DNA of 64,000 bases from an uncultured Rhizobium sp. (GCA_945952415.1 CAMFIF010000017.1:1-64000), one strand, 5' to 3'. Counted from the stretch's first letter, positions 45,882-56,585 are shown. The notes: generated by a model from the letters alone, not told the origin. A program made the numbers and translations.

Positions 45882-46223
45882 TCAGATTGAGAAGCTGGTG
45901 CCGCAGCCGCAGCTTGCCACCGCATTGGGATTGTGGATCTGGAAGGACTGGCCGAGCAGATTGTCGACGAAATCGATCTCCGAACCCGCCATGTAGACCA
46001 GGGACAGCTGGTCCACCAGGACCTTGGCATTGTCCCGCGCAATCACGATATCTTCGGACGGGTTGAGGGCCTCTTCGCCCACCAGATCGAACTTGTAGGA
46101 AAAGCCCGAGCAACCGCCCCCTTCGACGGAGACGCGCATGGCGCTCTTGCCCGGTTCGGTTGCGAGGATTTCCGCGATTCGCCGGGCGGCGCTTTCGGAA
46201 AGGCTGACTGTCTGTTCGCTCAT
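45882..46223 (-). CDS. erpA: A-type iron-sulfur carrier (ErpA/IscA family)
   Basis: 113 residues from the ATG at 46223. The three conserved Cys are present: GGGCSGFSY (first) and ASCGCGTSFSI (last two, at the C-terminus). It carries Fe-S clusters to apo-enzymes. ErpA, IscA and SufA are difficult to tell apart from sequence; the single-gene context, away from suf or isc genes, favours ErpA. It is divergent from dgt. Confidence 0.9.
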   Translation of the reverse strand: MSEQTVSLSESAARRIAEILATEPGKSAMRVSVEGGGCSGFSYKFDLVGEEALNPSEDIVIARDNAKVLVDQLSLVYMAGSEIDFVDNLLGQSFQIHNPNAVASCGCGTSFSI

Positions 46224-46430
46224 TCTCTGCCTCCTGCCGGGTTCAAGGCCCGGAGAGCCGGTGACCATATTCGCCGTTATTCCGGCACAAGTTTCTGATA
46301 TTACAACATGCTATGGACAGTAACGGTTCGCCGGGCCGGGTATCCGTACCGGGAACGGTTTGCCGTCACAGAGACTATAGGTATGAACCTGTTGCAGCGG
46401 CGTCAATGAGGGCGCCCCAAAGGAATGCGA

Positions 46431-47648
46431 ATGACGATCGATCGAGTGGCACTTGGTTTCGGAAGCGGAGAACGGGCAATCTATGCCGCCGATCCCTGGA
46501 CGAGCCGCGGCCGGTTTTATCCTGAAGCTTCGAGCCTGACGCGCTCCGAATTCCAACGTGACCGGGACCGCATCGTCCATACCACCGCCTTCCGTCGCCT
46601 CAAGCACAAGACCCAGGTGTTCATCGGCCCCGATAGCGATCACTACCGCACCCGGCTCACCCATACGATCGAGGTGGCGCAGATTGCCCGTGCGCTTGCC
46701 CGCGCCCTGAAGCTTGACGAAGATCTCGCCGAAGGCGTGGCGCTGGTGCATGATTTCGGCCATACCCCCTTCGGCCATACGGGGGAGGATGCGCTGCACG
46801 AGATGCTCGCGCCCTTCGGTGGCTTCGATCACAATGCCCAGTCGCTCCGCATCGTCACGAAGCTGGAGCGTCGCTATGCCGAATTCGACGGTCTCAACCT
46901 CACCTGGGAAACGCTGGAGGGGCTGGTCAAGCATAATGGCCCGCTGATGACGCGCGAGGGCGAGGGCACACGCGGCCCGGTTCCCCAGCCGATCCTCGAT
47001 TACTGCGAGCTGCATGATCTGGAGCTGGCAAGCTTCGCGAGCCTCGAGGCGCAGGTGGCGGCGATTGCCGACGACATCGCCTATAACACCCATGATATCG
47101 ATGACGGGCTGCGTTCCGGCTATCTCACCTTCGACATGCTGGAGGAAATTCCCTTCCTTGCCGGGTTGATGGCTGAGGTGCGCGGCCGCTATCCCCACCT
47201 CGATCCCGACCGCTTCACCCATGAGATCATGCGCCGCCAGATCACCCGCATGGTGGAGGATGTGATTGCCGTTGCCCAGCAGCGCCTCAAGGCGCTGAAG
47301 CCCCAACGCGCGCAGGACATCCGCAATGCCGCCGAAGTGACGGCCACCTTCTCCGTCGACATGGCGAAGACGGATCGCGAGATCAAGGGCATGCTCTTCA
47401 AGCGCATCTATCGCCACCCCGATATCATGCGGGTGAGGGCGGGTGCGGCCCGGATCGTTACCGACCTCTTCATGGCCTATATGAACGATCCCGCACTGAT
47501 GGAAAGCCACTATTGGGTGGATCACATTGCCGGCCTGAATGACGGCGCAAAGGCCCGCCATGTGGGTGACTTTCTGGCCGGGATGACGGATACCTATGCC
47601 ATCCGCGCCCACAAGCGCCTGTTTGACCACACCCCCGATTTGCGCTAG
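46431..47648 (+). CDS. dgt: Deoxyguanosinetriphosphate triphosphohydrolase-like protein
   Basis: 405 residues from the ATG at 46431 (AAAGGA 6 nt upstream); an ATG at 46425 is too close. The HD-domain metal ligands are visible: His in [30 protein letters not shown], and Asp in [25 protein letters not shown] opens the core. It is of the dGTPase type 2 subfamily common in alphaproteobacteria and hydrolyses dNTP to deoxynucleoside plus triphosphate. It is followed by argS (63 bp). Confidence 0.94.
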   Translation: MTIDRVALGFGSGERAIYAADPWTSRGRFYPEASSLTRSEFQRDRDRIVHTTAFRRLKHKTQVFIGPDSDHYRTRLTHTIEVAQIARALARALKLDEDLAEGVALVHDFGHTPFGHTGEDALHEMLAPFGGFDHNAQSLRIVTKLERRYAEFDGLNLTWETLEGLVKHNGPLMTREGEGTRGPVPQPILDYCELHDLELASFASLEAQVAAIADDIAYNTHDIDDGLRSGYLTFDMLEEIPFLAGLMAEVRGRYPHLDPDRFTHEIMRRQITRMVEDVIAVAQQRLKALKPQRAQDIRNAAEVTATFSVDMAKTDREIKGMLFKRIYRHPDIMRVRAGAARIVTDLFMAYMNDPALMESHYWVDHIAGLNDGAKARHVGDFLAGMTDTYAIRAHKRLFDHTPDLR

Positions 47649-47711
47649 GCAGCGGCGCTGAACGGCTGCATGGCCCCCATGCCGCCCCTGCTTTTTGCCC
47701 GGATGGTAGCG

Positions 47712-49472
47712 ATGAATCTCTTCACGGACTTCGAAGACAGAATTAAGAACGCTTTGGAAAACCTTGACATCGTCAAGGAAAAGCGATCCGAGCTGGACTT
47801 CGGCCGCGTCAATGCCGAGCCGCCCCGCGACAGCGCCCATGGCGATGTGGCGACCAATGCAGCCATGGTTCTAGCCAAGCCGTTGGGCACGAATCCCCGG
47901 GCGCTGGCAGACCTCATCTCCGAAAAGCTGCGCGAGGATGCCGATATTTCCGAAGTGTCGGTGGCCGGGCCGGGCTTCATCAACGTGCGCCTGTCGCGCG
48001 CCTATTGGCAGCGCCTTCTCGCCCGGATGGTGGAGAGCGGCACCGATTTCGGCCGTTCCGCCCTCGGCGACGGCCGCAAGGTGAATGTGGAATATGTATC
48101 CGCAAACCCCACGGGGCCCATGCATGTGGGCCATTGCCGCGGAGCGGTGGTGGGCGACGCGCTTGCCAATCTTCTGGCCTTCGCCGGCTATGAGGTCACC
48201 AAGGAATATTACATCAACGATGCGGGCTCGCAGATCGACGTGCTCGCCCGCTCGGTCTTCCTGCGGTATCGGGAAGCGCTGGGCGAGGCCGTGGGCGACA
48301 TTCCCGCCGGCCTTTACCCGGGGGACTATCTTGTCCCGGTCGGCGAGGCGCTGAAGCAGGAATTCGGCACGAAACTCCGTGGCATGCCCGAGGAACAGTG
48401 GCTGCCGATCGTCAAGGACCGCGCCATCGATGCGATGATGGCGATGATCCGCGAGGACCTGACGGCCCTCAACGTCACGCACGAGGTCTTCTATTCCGAG
48501 CGCAGCCTGCATGCGGACGGCGCGACCGCCATCCGCACCGCCATCAACGACCTGACCTACAAGGGCCATGTCTACAAGGGCACGCTGCCGCCGCCCAAGG
48601 GCCAGCTTCCCGAGGACTGGGAAGACCGCGAACAGGTTCTCTTCCGCTCGACCGAAGTGGGTGATGATATCGACCGTCCGCTGATCAAGTCGGATGGCAG
48701 CTACACCTATTTCGCCGCCGACGTTGCCTATTTCAAGGACAAGTACGACCGCGGCTTCAACGAGATGATCTATGTGCTGGGTGCCGATCATGGCGGCTAC
48801 GTGAAGCGGCTGGAAGCGGTGGCCCGCGCGGTTTCCGGCGGCTCGGCCAAGCTGACCGTGCTGCTGTGCCAGCTCGTCAAGCTCTACCGCAACGGCGAAC
48901 CCGTGAAGATGTCGAAGCGTTCCGGCGATTTCGTCACGCTGCGGGATGTCGTTGAGGAGGTTGGTCGCGATCCCGTCCGCTTCATGATGCTCTACCGGAA
49001 GAACTCCGAACCGCTCGATTTCGATTTTGCCAAGGTCACCGAGCAGTCGAAGGACAACCCGGTTTTCTACGTGCAATATGCCCATGCGCGCTGCATGTCC
49101 GTATTCCGCCAGGCGCGGGAGGCCTTCCCGGACCTGGATACTGATTCGAAAATACTGTCAAAAGCCGTGCTCAAGGACATCGGCGATGCCAGCGAGCTGC
49201 AACTTGTGGCCAAATTGGCCGAATATCCGCGCGTAATCGAGCAGGCAGCCCAGGCTCAGGAGCCTCACAGGCTGGCATTTTATCTGTATGACCTCGCCAG
49301 CGCCTTCCATGCCCATTGGAATAAGGGTAAGGATCAGCCAGAGTTACGCTTTGTTAACGATAAAAACCGAGAATTGAGCATTGCCAGACTCGGGCTGGTG
49401 TACGCTGTCGCTTCAGTGCTGAAATCCGGGCTCCATATTGTTGGGGCGGAAGCCAAGGAAGAAATGCGGTAG
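47712..49472 (+). CDS. argS: Arginyl-tRNA synthetase
   Basis: 586 residues from the ATG at 47712 ([11 protein letters not shown]); upstream in-frame ATGs lack the family N-terminus. The N-terminal additional domain (about 1-100) precedes the HIGH-type [19 protein letters not shown]. The KMSKS loop is [24 protein letters not shown] and YFAADVAYF, then [10 protein letters not shown], are complete, and the C-terminal helical domain binds the anticodon. Charges tRNA-Arg. It sits between dgt and the SPOR protein as in other rhizobia, likely with shared transcription from dgt. Confidence 0.97.
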   Translation: MNLFTDFEDRIKNALENLDIVKEKRSELDFGRVNAEPPRDSAHGDVATNAAMVLAKPLGTNPRALADLISEKLREDADISEVSVAGPGFINVRLSRAYWQRLLARMVESGTDFGRSALGDGRKVNVEYVSANPTGPMHVGHCRGAVVGDALANLLAFAGYEVTKEYYINDAGSQIDVLARSVFLRYREALGEAVGDIPAGLYPGDYLVPVGEALKQEFGTKLRGMPEEQWLPIVKDRAIDAMMAMIREDLTALNVTHEVFYSERSLHADGATAIRTAINDLTYKGHVYKGTLPPPKGQLPEDWEDREQVLFRSTEVGDDIDRPLIKSDGSYTYFAADVAYFKDKYDRGFNEMIYVLGADHGGYVKRLEAVARAVSGGSAKLTVLLCQLVKLYRNGEPVKMSKRSGDFVTLRDVVEEVGRDPVRFMMLYRKNSEPLDFDFAKVTEQSKDNPVFYVQYAHARCMSVFRQAREAFPDLDTDSKILSKAVLKDIGDASELQLVAKLAEYPRVIEQAAQAQEPHRLAFYLYDLASAFHAHWNKGKDQPELRFVNDKNRELSIARLGLVYAVASVLKSGLHIVGAEAKEEMR

Positions 49473-49533
49473 CGCCACCAATTCCCCACATTGCACTGGC
49501 AGTTTCACGTTGACAGTAGTGAGTGGGATTGTA

Positions 49534-52440
49534 ATGGCAGAAAAACAGTTCGCCCTTGGCGGCACCCGGAGCGTCGGTTTTCAGGAAGAGGATGACCCTC
49601 TCGCCGAACTGGCCCGGATCGTCGGTTTCCAGGAACCGTCTGCAAACCGCTCCGTACGCGCCGAAGAACAGCGCGTGGAGCCTGTCATTACCGAATTCCC
49701 GGTCGCACCCCCGCAGGGTGCCGTCGCGCCTGTCGCCGGTCCGAACCCCGTAGCCGATCTCGAAGACGAGCTGCTGCGCGCCTTCGAGACCTATGACGGC
49801 CCGCGCGCCGAAACCCCGGCAGCCCCCGTTGCCGCGCCGGAAGCACCTGCCGCACCGCAGGCTGTGGCGAGCGGCCCCGCCCTGAACGAAGATGATGACC
49901 CATTCGCGGCACTGGCTGCCGTGGTGGCGCAGTCGGAAGCCGTTTCCCGCGTGGCACCGGTTAAGCCGCAGCCGCAGCCGCAGCAGCCGGTGGAGCCGCG
50001 CTTCACCGAAATGCCGAAGGCTGAACCCGCCGCCGAGCAGCCCGCAGATTTTTCCGTCGAATTGCTGGAAGCCGAGCTTCTCCAGTCTCTCGACGAGGCA
50101 GAGCTCGACTGGGGTGTGCGCAGCGCCGTGGAACCCGTCCAGCCGGAAGTCTCCGCCAAGCCCGCGTTTGCCCCGCCCGCTGTTTCGGCGCGCAGCGAAT
50201 TCCGCATGCCGCTCGCGAATTTCCACGTTGCATCCCAGCCTGCGGCCAAGCCGGCCCCGGCCAATGATGCGCCGTTGAAGGCGGAGCCCGTTGCCTGGGA
50301 TCTCCCCGGTGGCGATGGCGAAGACCTTCCGGCCACGCCCTCCCGTCCCATCGCGGCCTCCAGCCATGAGGCGGAAGCGCCCGTTCTCCGTCCGGAACCT
50401 GCCCTTGCCGCCGAACCCGTCCGCAGGGAGACGCCGCGCGTCGACCCGGTCTTCGGGGCGTCGCTTGAAGCGATCACCAATGTGGCCGCCGACGTGCGTC
50501 CGCAAGCCCGTTCGGAAGAGCCCTTCGGATTCAATCTCGACAGCCCTGCCGACGAGCCCGATTTCGACGATCTCTTCAGCTCCGGCGAGTTCGAGCTCGA
50601 TCTTGACGATTTCGAGCAGCAGCTGACCGAAATTGCAAAGAACGACACGGTCGCCGCAGCACCCGCGGCGCCCCAGCCGGAAGCGCGCCGTGCCTTTGCC
50701 GATTTCGTGCCGGAAAAGGCCGAAACCGTAAAGCCCGCCGAACCGGCGACCTTCCGTGAACCGGCATTCGAGGCTGCACCCCGGCGCGAGCGTTTCCAGC
50801 CGGCACCGCAGCCGGTGCTGAGCGAACCTGTCCCGCCGGTCATGCCGGCCGCGCCTCAGCCCGCATTCACCTCGCCGCTGGTCGAGCCGATGGATTTCGA
50901 CAACGGTCTCTTCGATCCTGCGCTTCTTTCCGAGACGGATGATCCCGTCGAGGCAGTGGCGGATTTCGACGTGCCGGAGCTGAAGATGCCGGAGCCCGAA
51001 GAGCCCGCCGTCGTCGTCCCCGATTACGATCTGGATATCGATGCGGAAATGGCGAACCTTTTCACCAGCCTGCCGCCGCTCGGTGCAAGCATTGCCGAAA
51101 AGAAGCCGGTTTCGGAGCCCGCCGCGCCGCGGCCCTTCGGCGCCCCCGCCACGGGATCCCAGAAGGCTGCCGTGACGGTGGATAGCTTCGACGATTTCGA
51201 AAAGGCGCTGGAAGAAGATTTCCGCTCCATGCTGAGCCAGCCGCTCGGCCAGGAATACCAGCCCCGCCCGCGCATGGAGCCGCAGATGGTGCCGGTCTCT
51301 CCGCCGCGCCACAACAATTTCCGCTCTATCCTTCTCGCCGCCTGTGCCACCGGTGCGGTAGCGCTGGTGGGCCTTGGCGGCTTCATGCTGCTCTCGGGCA
51401 AGGGCGGCGTGATGGCCTCCGGCGAGCCGAAGGTCATCATGGCCGACAAGGGCCCGGTCAAGGTCGTTCCGGAAAACAAGGGCGGCGTCACCGTGCCCAA
51501 CCAGGACAAGGCTGTTTATGACCGCGTTGCCGGCAATGGCGACGATACGGTCAAGCAGGGTGCGCTCATCACCTCCGAGGAGGAGCCGGTGGATGTGGTC
51601 CAGAAGACCCTGATGCCGGAAAACACCGACGAGACCGCGATGAATGCGCCGGTTGCCCCGACGCCGGTCGAGGACACAAAGGATGCCCGCCTGCTGCCCG
51701 CGACCGACAAGCCGGACAATCAGGACGCTGCTGCCAATGTCCCGGGTGGCGTGCAGGTGCGCAAGGTCAAGACCATGATCGTCAAGGCGGATGGCACGCT
51801 GGTGCCCCGCGAGGAAGAGCCCGTGGCCCCGAGCGCAGAAGCGCCCGTCGCCGCCGCAGAAGCGCCGGTTCCTCCGCCCGCCAACGAAACGACGGCAGCC
51901 GTGCCGCAGGATCGCATCAAGCCGCCGCTTGATGAAAACGGCGCATCCACGGATGCCCTCGCCAAGGTGGCAAACACGCCAGTTGCCGGCGAGGCTGCGC
52001 CTGCCGAAGTGCCGGTCAAGACCGTCAAGACCAGCAAGCTCGCGGATGTCGCCCCCGTGCCGACCGCAAGGCCGGCTGATCAGCCGGTGAACGTGGTGGG
52101 CACCGTGACCGAAAGCGGCAAGGTGAAGCCCGGCCAGCAGGAAGCGGCTCCGCAGGAAACCGCGTCCATCGATCCGGTCGTGGCAAAGCCCGCCTCCGGC
52201 AGCTACGGCATCCAGATCGCGTCGCTGCCGAGCGAGGCCGATGCCAAAGCGTCCATCGCCAAGATGTCCTCGAAGTTCGGCGGCGTTCTGGGCGGTCGTG
52301 CGATCGGCATTCGTCAGGCCAACATCCCGAACAAGGGCACCTATTACCGCCTGCGTGTCGATGTCGGCTCGAAGGACGAGGCAATCGCTCTCTGCTCCAA
52401 GCTGAAGGCAGCCGGCGGAAGCTGCCTCGTTTCGAAGTAA
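49534..52440 (+). CDS. SPOR-domain protein with a very long disordered cytoplasmic region
   Basis: 968 residues from the ATG at 49534. A Pro/Ala/Glu-rich cytoplasmic part (about 1-590), with repeated short acidic motifs such as DDPFAALAAVV and DFDDLFSSGEFELDLDDFEQ, precedes one transmembrane helix (about 600-620: FRSILLAACATGAVALVGLGGFML). A periplasmic linker rich in Pro/Ala/Thr leads to a C-terminal SPOR domain (about 890-968: YGIQIASLPSEADAKASIAK; GTYYRLRVDVGSKDEA). SPOR binds denuded septal glycan, so a division-site role is likely. It lies downstream of argS by 61 bp. Confidence 0.9.
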   Translation: MAEKQFALGGTRSVGFQEEDDPLAELARIVGFQEPSANRSVRAEEQRVEPVITEFPVAPPQGAVAPVAGPNPVADLEDELLRAFETYDGPRAETPAAPVAAPEAPAAPQAVASGPALNEDDDPFAALAAVVAQSEAVSRVAPVKPQPQPQQPVEPRFTEMPKAEPAAEQPADFSVELLEAELLQSLDEAELDWGVRSAVEPVQPEVSAKPAFAPPAVSARSEFRMPLANFHVASQPAAKPAPANDAPLKAEPVAWDLPGGDGEDLPATPSRPIAASSHEAEAPVLRPEPALAAEPVRRETPRVDPVFGASLEAITNVAADVRPQARSEEPFGFNLDSPADEPDFDDLFSSGEFELDLDDFEQQLTEIAKNDTVAAAPAAPQPEARRAFADFVPEKAETVKPAEPATFREPAFEAAPRRERFQPAPQPVLSEPVPPVMPAAPQPAFTSPLVEPMDFDNGLFDPALLSETDDPVEAVADFDVPELKMPEPEEPAVVVPDYDLDIDAEMANLFTSLPPLGASIAEKKPVSEPAAPRPFGAPATGSQKAAVTVDSFDDFEKALEEDFRSMLSQPLGQEYQPRPRMEPQMVPVSPPRHNNFRSILLAACATGAVALVGLGGFMLLSGKGGVMASGEPKVIMADKGPVKVVPENKGGVTVPNQDKAVYDRVAGNGDDTVKQGALITSEEEPVDVVQKTLMPENTDETAMNAPVAPTPVEDTKDARLLPATDKPDNQDAAANVPGGVQVRKVKTMIVKADGTLVPREEEPVAPSAEAPVAAAEAPVPPPANETTAAVPQDRIKPPLDENGASTDALAKVANTPVAGEAAPAEVPVKTVKTSKLADVAPVPTARPADQPVNVVGTVTESGKVKPGQQEAAPQETASIDPVVAKPASGSYGIQIASLPSEADAKASIAKMSSKFGGVLGGRAIGIRQANIPNKGTYYRLRVDVGSKDEAIALCSKLKAAGGSCLVSK

Positions 52441-52461
52441 GCGGCAAAAACGGATGAATGG

Positions 52462-52489
52462 AAAACGGCGGGCCTTGGCCCGCCGTTTT
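52462..52489 (+). terminator. Terminator after the SPOR protein gene
   Basis: AAAACGGCGGGCC-TT-GGCCCGCCGTTTT is a near-perfect 13-bp palindrome, 21 bp past the stop. It is usable from either strand and has a short T-run. Confidence 0.85.
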
Positions 52490-52560
52490 GCCATGGTACG
52501 AAAGCTGTGAACAACGGGCAGGAAAATCGCATTTTCGCGGTTTGGCTGTATGATTCGAGC

Positions 52561-53574
52561 ATGACCGAATCAAAAGCACTCATTCTCGGCTGTAGTGGCC
52601 TTGCACTCACCCCTGATGAAAAGGCCTTTTACAGGGAGAATCGTCCCTGGGGCTTCATCCTGTTCGGCCGCAATATCGGCGATGCCGCGCAGATAACCGA
52701 TCTCATCGCGTCCATGCGCGATTGCGTTGGCTGGAACGCACCGGTCCTCATCGACCAGGAAGGCGGGCGCGTTCAGCGCATCAAGCCCCCGACCCTCCAG
52801 GCCTATCCCTCGGCCCAGGTGCTGGGTGATATCTACCGGCAGGACCGGGAAAAGGGCCTGCGCGCCGCATGGCTCATGTCGCGCCTTCACGCTTTCGATC
52901 TCACCCGCTTCGGCTTCACCATGGACTGCCTTCCGGTTCTCGACGTGCCGATCGAAGGGGCCAGCAACGTGATCGGCAACCGCGCCTATGGCCATGATCC
53001 GGCCATGGTAACGGAAATGGGCAAAGCAGCCTCCGAAGGCCTGAAGGCAGGCGGCATGCTCTCCTGCATGAAGCACATGCCCGGCCATGGCCGCGGCATG
53101 GCCGATTCCCACCACGAGCTCCCCGTGGTCTCCGCCTCCCGCGAAGAGCTGGAAGCCCATGACTTCGCGCCGTTCCGCGCTCTGAAGGACGAAGTCTGCG
53201 GCATGAGCTGCCACGTCGTCTTCTCGGCCTACGACGCGGAGAATCCGGCCACGACCTCGGAAACCGTGATCCGGGAAGTGATCCGGGGCCATATCGGCTT
53301 CGATGGCCTTCTGATTTCGGACGACAGTTCGATGAATGCCCTCAAGGGGACGCTCGGCGAGCGCGCCCGCGCCATTGCGGCAAGCGGCATCGATATCGTT
53401 CTTCACTGCAATGGCGTGATGGAGGAGATGAAGGCGGTGGTGGCGGAGGTAAACCCGCTGACGGGCAAGACGGCGGAGCGGGCCGAACGGGCCCTTGCCT
53501 CGATCCGTCCGGCGGACGGCGCCTCGGAAGAGGCACTCCGGGCGGAATTCAACGCCCTCCTGCCCACGGCCTGA
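52561..53574 (+). CDS. nagZ: Beta-N-acetylhexosaminidase NagZ
   Basis: 337 residues from the ATG at 52561. Glycoside hydrolase 3 motifs are GFILFGRNI, VLIDQEGGRVQRIK, the loop CMKHMPGHGRGMADSHHELP (His/Asp acid-base pair) and LLISDDSSMNAL (nucleophile Asp). It trims GlcNAc from muropeptides during peptidoglycan recycling in the cytoplasm. The next gene, scpA, starts 15 bp later, so it leads the nagZ-scpA-scpB run, as is usual in rhizobia. Confidence 0.94.
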   Translation: MTESKALILGCSGLALTPDEKAFYRENRPWGFILFGRNIGDAAQITDLIASMRDCVGWNAPVLIDQEGGRVQRIKPPTLQAYPSAQVLGDIYRQDREKGLRAAWLMSRLHAFDLTRFGFTMDCLPVLDVPIEGASNVIGNRAYGHDPAMVTEMGKAASEGLKAGGMLSCMKHMPGHGRGMADSHHELPVVSASREELEAHDFAPFRALKDEVCGMSCHVVFSAYDAENPATTSETVIREVIRGHIGFDGLLISDDSSMNALKGTLGERARAIAASGIDIVLHCNGVMEEMKAVVAEVNPLTGKTAERAERALASIRPADGASEEALRAEFNALLPTA

Positions 53575-53589
53575 CGGGAAGGGTGATCC

Positions 53590-54456
53590 ATGGCTGCCAC
53601 GCGCGGCAGAGGCGAACCGGCATCGATCAGCGCGCCGCTGGAGCGTCTCTGGACGGAAACGGATGACGACCGCGCCAGCACCGATCCGGCGCTGATCATC
53701 GATGTCGCCGGTTTCGAAGGTCCGCTCGATCTTCTGCTGCATCTCGCCCGCAGCCAGAAGGTCGATCTCGCACGCATTTCGGTTCTGGCGCTGGCCGAGC
53801 AATATCTCACCTTCGTCGAAAGCGCGCGCAAGGTCCGGATTGAACTGGCCGCCGATTACCTGGTCATGGCCGCCTGGCTTGCCTTCCTGAAATCGCGGCT
53901 GCTCATTCCGCAGCAGGCCAAGGATGACGGGCCGAGCGGGGAAGAAATGGCGGCAACGCTCGCCTTCCGGCTCAAGCGGCTTGAAGCCATGCGCCTCGCT
54001 GCCGAGCGGCTGATCAACCGGGACCGGCTGGGCCGGGATGTCTTTGCCCGCGGCGCACCGGAACATATCGCCGAAATCCGCCGCTCCGCCTATGACGCCT
54101 CGCTCTACGATCTCCTGACCGCCTATGCGGCGCTGCGCCAGCGGCAGGCAATCACCCAGGTCACCATCGAGAAGCGCCGGGTCTGGTCGCTTGCCGATGC
54201 GCGCGGCATTCTCAACCGCCTGATCGGCGAGATGCCGGAATGGACCGCGCTCGATACCTATCTCATCAAATATCTCACCCATCCCTCTGACCGGGTGACC
54301 GCGATGGCAAGCGCTTTTGCCGCGTCCCTGGAAATGGTGCGCGAGGGTAGCCTCGAAATCCGGCAGGAGGGGGCCTTCCAGCCGATCTACATGCGCCGGG
54401 GGCAGGGGCGGCCGGCACCGGCGGCATCCGCCGAGGGGGATGACCATGACCGCTGA
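53590..54456 (+). CDS. scpA: Segregation and condensation protein A
   Basis: 288 residues. The kleisin N-terminal motif FEGPLDLLLHLARSQKVDL, then ADYLVMAAWLAFLKSRLLIP, and the C-terminal winged-helix part (RVTAMASAFAASLEMVREGS) are intact. With ScpB and Smc it compacts and segregates the chromosome. Its end overlaps the scpB start by 11 bp. Confidence 0.93.
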   Translation: MAATRGRGEPASISAPLERLWTETDDDRASTDPALIIDVAGFEGPLDLLLHLARSQKVDLARISVLALAEQYLTFVESARKVRIELAADYLVMAAWLAFLKSRLLIPQQAKDDGPSGEEMAATLAFRLKRLEAMRLAAERLINRDRLGRDVFARGAPEHIAEIRRSAYDASLYDLLTAYAALRQRQAITQVTIEKRRVWSLADARGILNRLIGEMPEWTALDTYLIKYLTHPSDRVTAMASAFAASLEMVREGSLEIRQEGAFQPIYMRRGQGRPAPAASAEGDDHDR

Positions 54457-55162
54457 CGACCGGACGGAAGGCGAGGGCGAAGACGGCGCGAACGTGCCGC
54501 GCATTCACCCCGCCCTTGCCGAAGCGAAACGCATTGCCGAAGCCCTGGTCTTCGCCTCGGCCGAGCCTGTCAGCGAAGCCTACCTGCAGGACAGATTGCC
54601 GCGGGGCATGAGCCCGCGCGTGGTCATGCAATCGCTGAAGGCCGATTATGCCGGCCGCGGCGTCAATCTCGTGCAGGTGGGCGAAAGCTGGGCCTTCCGC
54701 ACCGCGGGCGATCTCTCCTTCTACATCCGCTCCGATCAGGAAGAGGTGAAGAAGCTTTCGCGCGCCGCTTTGGAAGTCCTTGCGATCATTGCCTATCACC
54801 AGCCGGTGACCCGGGCGGAAATCGAGGAAATCCGGGGTGTTGCGACTTCGCGCGGCACGCTCGACGTTCTCCTGGAATCCGGCTGGATCCGTTTTCGCGG
54901 CCGCCGGCGCACCCCCGGACGGCCGGTCACGCTTGGTACTACGGTGGATTTTCTCGATCATTTCGGGCTTGAGGAACTGCGCGACCTGCCGGGGCTGGAG
55001 GAGCTGCGCGGCGCCGGCCTGCTCTCCAGCCGCATCCCCGCGAACTTCCAGGTGCCCCTGCCGCTGATGCAGGAGGAGCTGACCGAGGACGAAGACCCCA
55101 TCACCCAGCTCGATCTCGAGGAACTCGGGCTCTTGACACCGGGCGGAGAACCGGACCAATAA
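54446..55162 (+). CDS. scpB: Segregation and condensation protein B
   Basis: 238 residues from the ATG at 54446 (GAGGGGG 6 nt upstream); the ATG at 54440 is too close. Two winged-helix domains: AKRIAEALVFASAEPVSEAY and LEVLAIIAYHQPVTRAEIEE, then RGVATSRGTLDVLLESGWIR. The acidic C-terminal tail is disordered. It binds the kleisin ScpA. It begins inside the scpA stop region, so translation is coupled. Confidence 0.93.
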   Translation: MTADDRTEGEGEDGANVPRIHPALAEAKRIAEALVFASAEPVSEAYLQDRLPRGMSPRVVMQSLKADYAGRGVNLVQVGESWAFRTAGDLSFYIRSDQEEVKKLSRAALEVLAIIAYHQPVTRAEIEEIRGVATSRGTLDVLLESGWIRFRGRRRTPGRPVTLGTTVDFLDHFGLEELRDLPGLEELRGAGLLSSRIPANFQVPLPLMQEELTEDEDPITQLDLEELGLLTPGGEPDQ

Positions 55163-55221
55163 AATCAGGTTTTATTTCTGCCGCCCCTCAAGGATCGCGC
55201 TGGCGTGGGGCAGGGGCAGTC

Positions 55222-56343
55222 GTGAGTGAGTTTTCGGGAATGGCCCCAGACGGACAGACAGCGCAAGGCGCCCAATCGAAGCGCACGGCGGGCGTGACCT
55301 TCGCGGCCCGGCTGACCTTCGACAATATCCGCCACAGCTATCACGGCAAGGAAACCATCAAGGGTGTGTCGCTGACGGCAGAGCCCGGCGAGGTGCTGTG
55401 CCTGCTCGGGCCATCCGGTTCCGGCAAGACGACGCTTCTGCGGATCGCGGCGGGCATCGAGGCCCAGAGCCACGGCCGACTTTTGCTGAACGGCCAGGAA
55501 ATTGCCGGTCCCAGCCAGTTCCTGCCGCCGGAAAAGCGCGGCGTGGGGCTGATGTTCCAGGATTTCGCCCTCTTCCCGCACATGACCATTCTCGACAATG
55601 TGCGCTTCGGGCTGACAGCCCTGCCGGCAAAGGAAGCGGCGGCCGAGGCCATGGCGGCGCTGGAGCGCGTCGGCCTGTCCCGGTATGCGGAAAGCTACCC
55701 GCATGTGCTTTCGGGCGGCGAGCAGCAGCGCGTCGCGCTTGCCCGGGCACTGGCGCCCCGCCCCAGCGTGCTCCTGATGGACGAGCCATTTTCCGGCCTC
55801 GATTCCCGGCTAAAGGACACGATCAGGGCCGATACGCTGGCCATCCTGCGCGAGACCAGGGCAACCGCCATCGTCGTGACCCATGATGCCGAAGAGGCGA
55901 TGCGCATGGGCGACCGGATCGCGCTCCTCAAGGATGGCAGGCTGGTGCAGGACGGCACGGCGGACGATCTCTATCGCCGCCCCCGCGATCTCTTCACCGC
56001 TGCCTTCTTTTCGGAGATCAACGAATTCGAGACCCGCGTCGTCAACGGCATGGCGGAAACGCCCCTGGGCCAGGCGCCGGCCGGCGGCCTCAAGGAGGGC
56101 ACGCGGGTGTCGGTTGCCGTTCGGCTGTCCGGTGTTTCCGTGCTTGCGGAAGGCGGGCCCATCCCGGCGCGCATCCTTGCCCGGCGCTTCCTCGGCGTGG
56201 TCGAACTGCTGAGCCTTGCGGTGCCCGGCAGCGACGAGCCGGTGCGGGCGCGCATCCGCGCGGACCAATTGCCGCAGGGCATTCGCGAGGTGTCGCTGGC
56301 GGTTAACCCGCAGGCCATTTTGGTGTTTGAAAAAGACACCTAA
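55222..56343 (+). CDS. Orphan ABC transporter ATP-binding protein (FbpC/PotA-like)
   Basis: 373 residues from a GTG. Walker [12 protein letters not shown] (about 64-74), Q-loop [10 protein letters not shown], signature [15 protein letters not shown], Walker [13 protein letters not shown] and H-loop [10 protein letters not shown] are all intact. A C-terminal TOBE-like part (about 280-373) is present, as in the ferric/polyamine/molybdate ATPases. No permease or binding protein is nearby; the neighbours are scpB (59 bp upstream) and tatA. It is probably an insertion into the common scpB-tatA arrangement. It could serve a permease encoded elsewhere. The N-terminal 27 residues are extra. Confidence 0.88.
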   Translation: MSEFSGMAPDGQTAQGAQSKRTAGVTFAARLTFDNIRHSYHGKETIKGVSLTAEPGEVLCLLGPSGSGKTTLLRIAAGIEAQSHGRLLLNGQEIAGPSQFLPPEKRGVGLMFQDFALFPHMTILDNVRFGLTALPAKEAAAEAMAALERVGLSRYAESYPHVLSGGEQQRVALARALAPRPSVLLMDEPFSGLDSRLKDTIRADTLAILRETRATAIVVTHDAEEAMRMGDRIALLKDGRLVQDGTADDLYRRPRDLFTAAFFSEINEFETRVVNGMAETPLGQAPAGGLKEGTRVSVAVRLSGVSVLAEGGPIPARILARRFLGVVELLSLAVPGSDEPVRARIRADQLPQGIREVSLAVNPQAILVFEKDT

Positions 56344-56384
56344 ACATCATACATCAGGACAACACAAATCAGGGAGTGGTAACC

Positions 56385-56585
56385 ATGGGTTCTTTCAGCA
56401 TCTGGCATTGGTTGATCGTGCTGGCGATCGTTCTCCTCATGTTCGGCCGCGGCAAGATCCCGGAACTCATGGGCGATGTGGCCAAGGGCATCAAGAGCTT
56501 CAAGAAGGGCATGGCCGACGATGACAATGCGCCTGTCGAAACCTCGGCCAAGACGGTCGAGCACAAGGCTGACGAGGTCAAGTAA
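56385..56585 (+). CDS. tatA: Twin-arginine translocase subunit TatA
   Basis: 66 residues from the ATG at 56385. The N-terminal helix [17 protein letters not shown], hinge GRGKIPELM and amphipathic helix [14 protein letters not shown] are the TatA pattern. A charged tail follows. It forms the protein-conducting pore for folded, cofactor-bearing proteins with RR signal peptides. It heads tatABC with tatB 126 bp downstream. Confidence 0.95.
   Translation: MGSFSIWHWLIVLAIVLLMFGRGKIPELMGDVAKGIKSFKKGMADDDNAPVETSAKTVEHKADEVK

Noticed and set aside
49354-52494. Long minus-strand open frame of about 1046 codons
   Set aside because: Antisense to the SPOR protein gene; the long frame arises from GC-rich codon bias and its translation is Arg/His/Gly-rich without known motifs.
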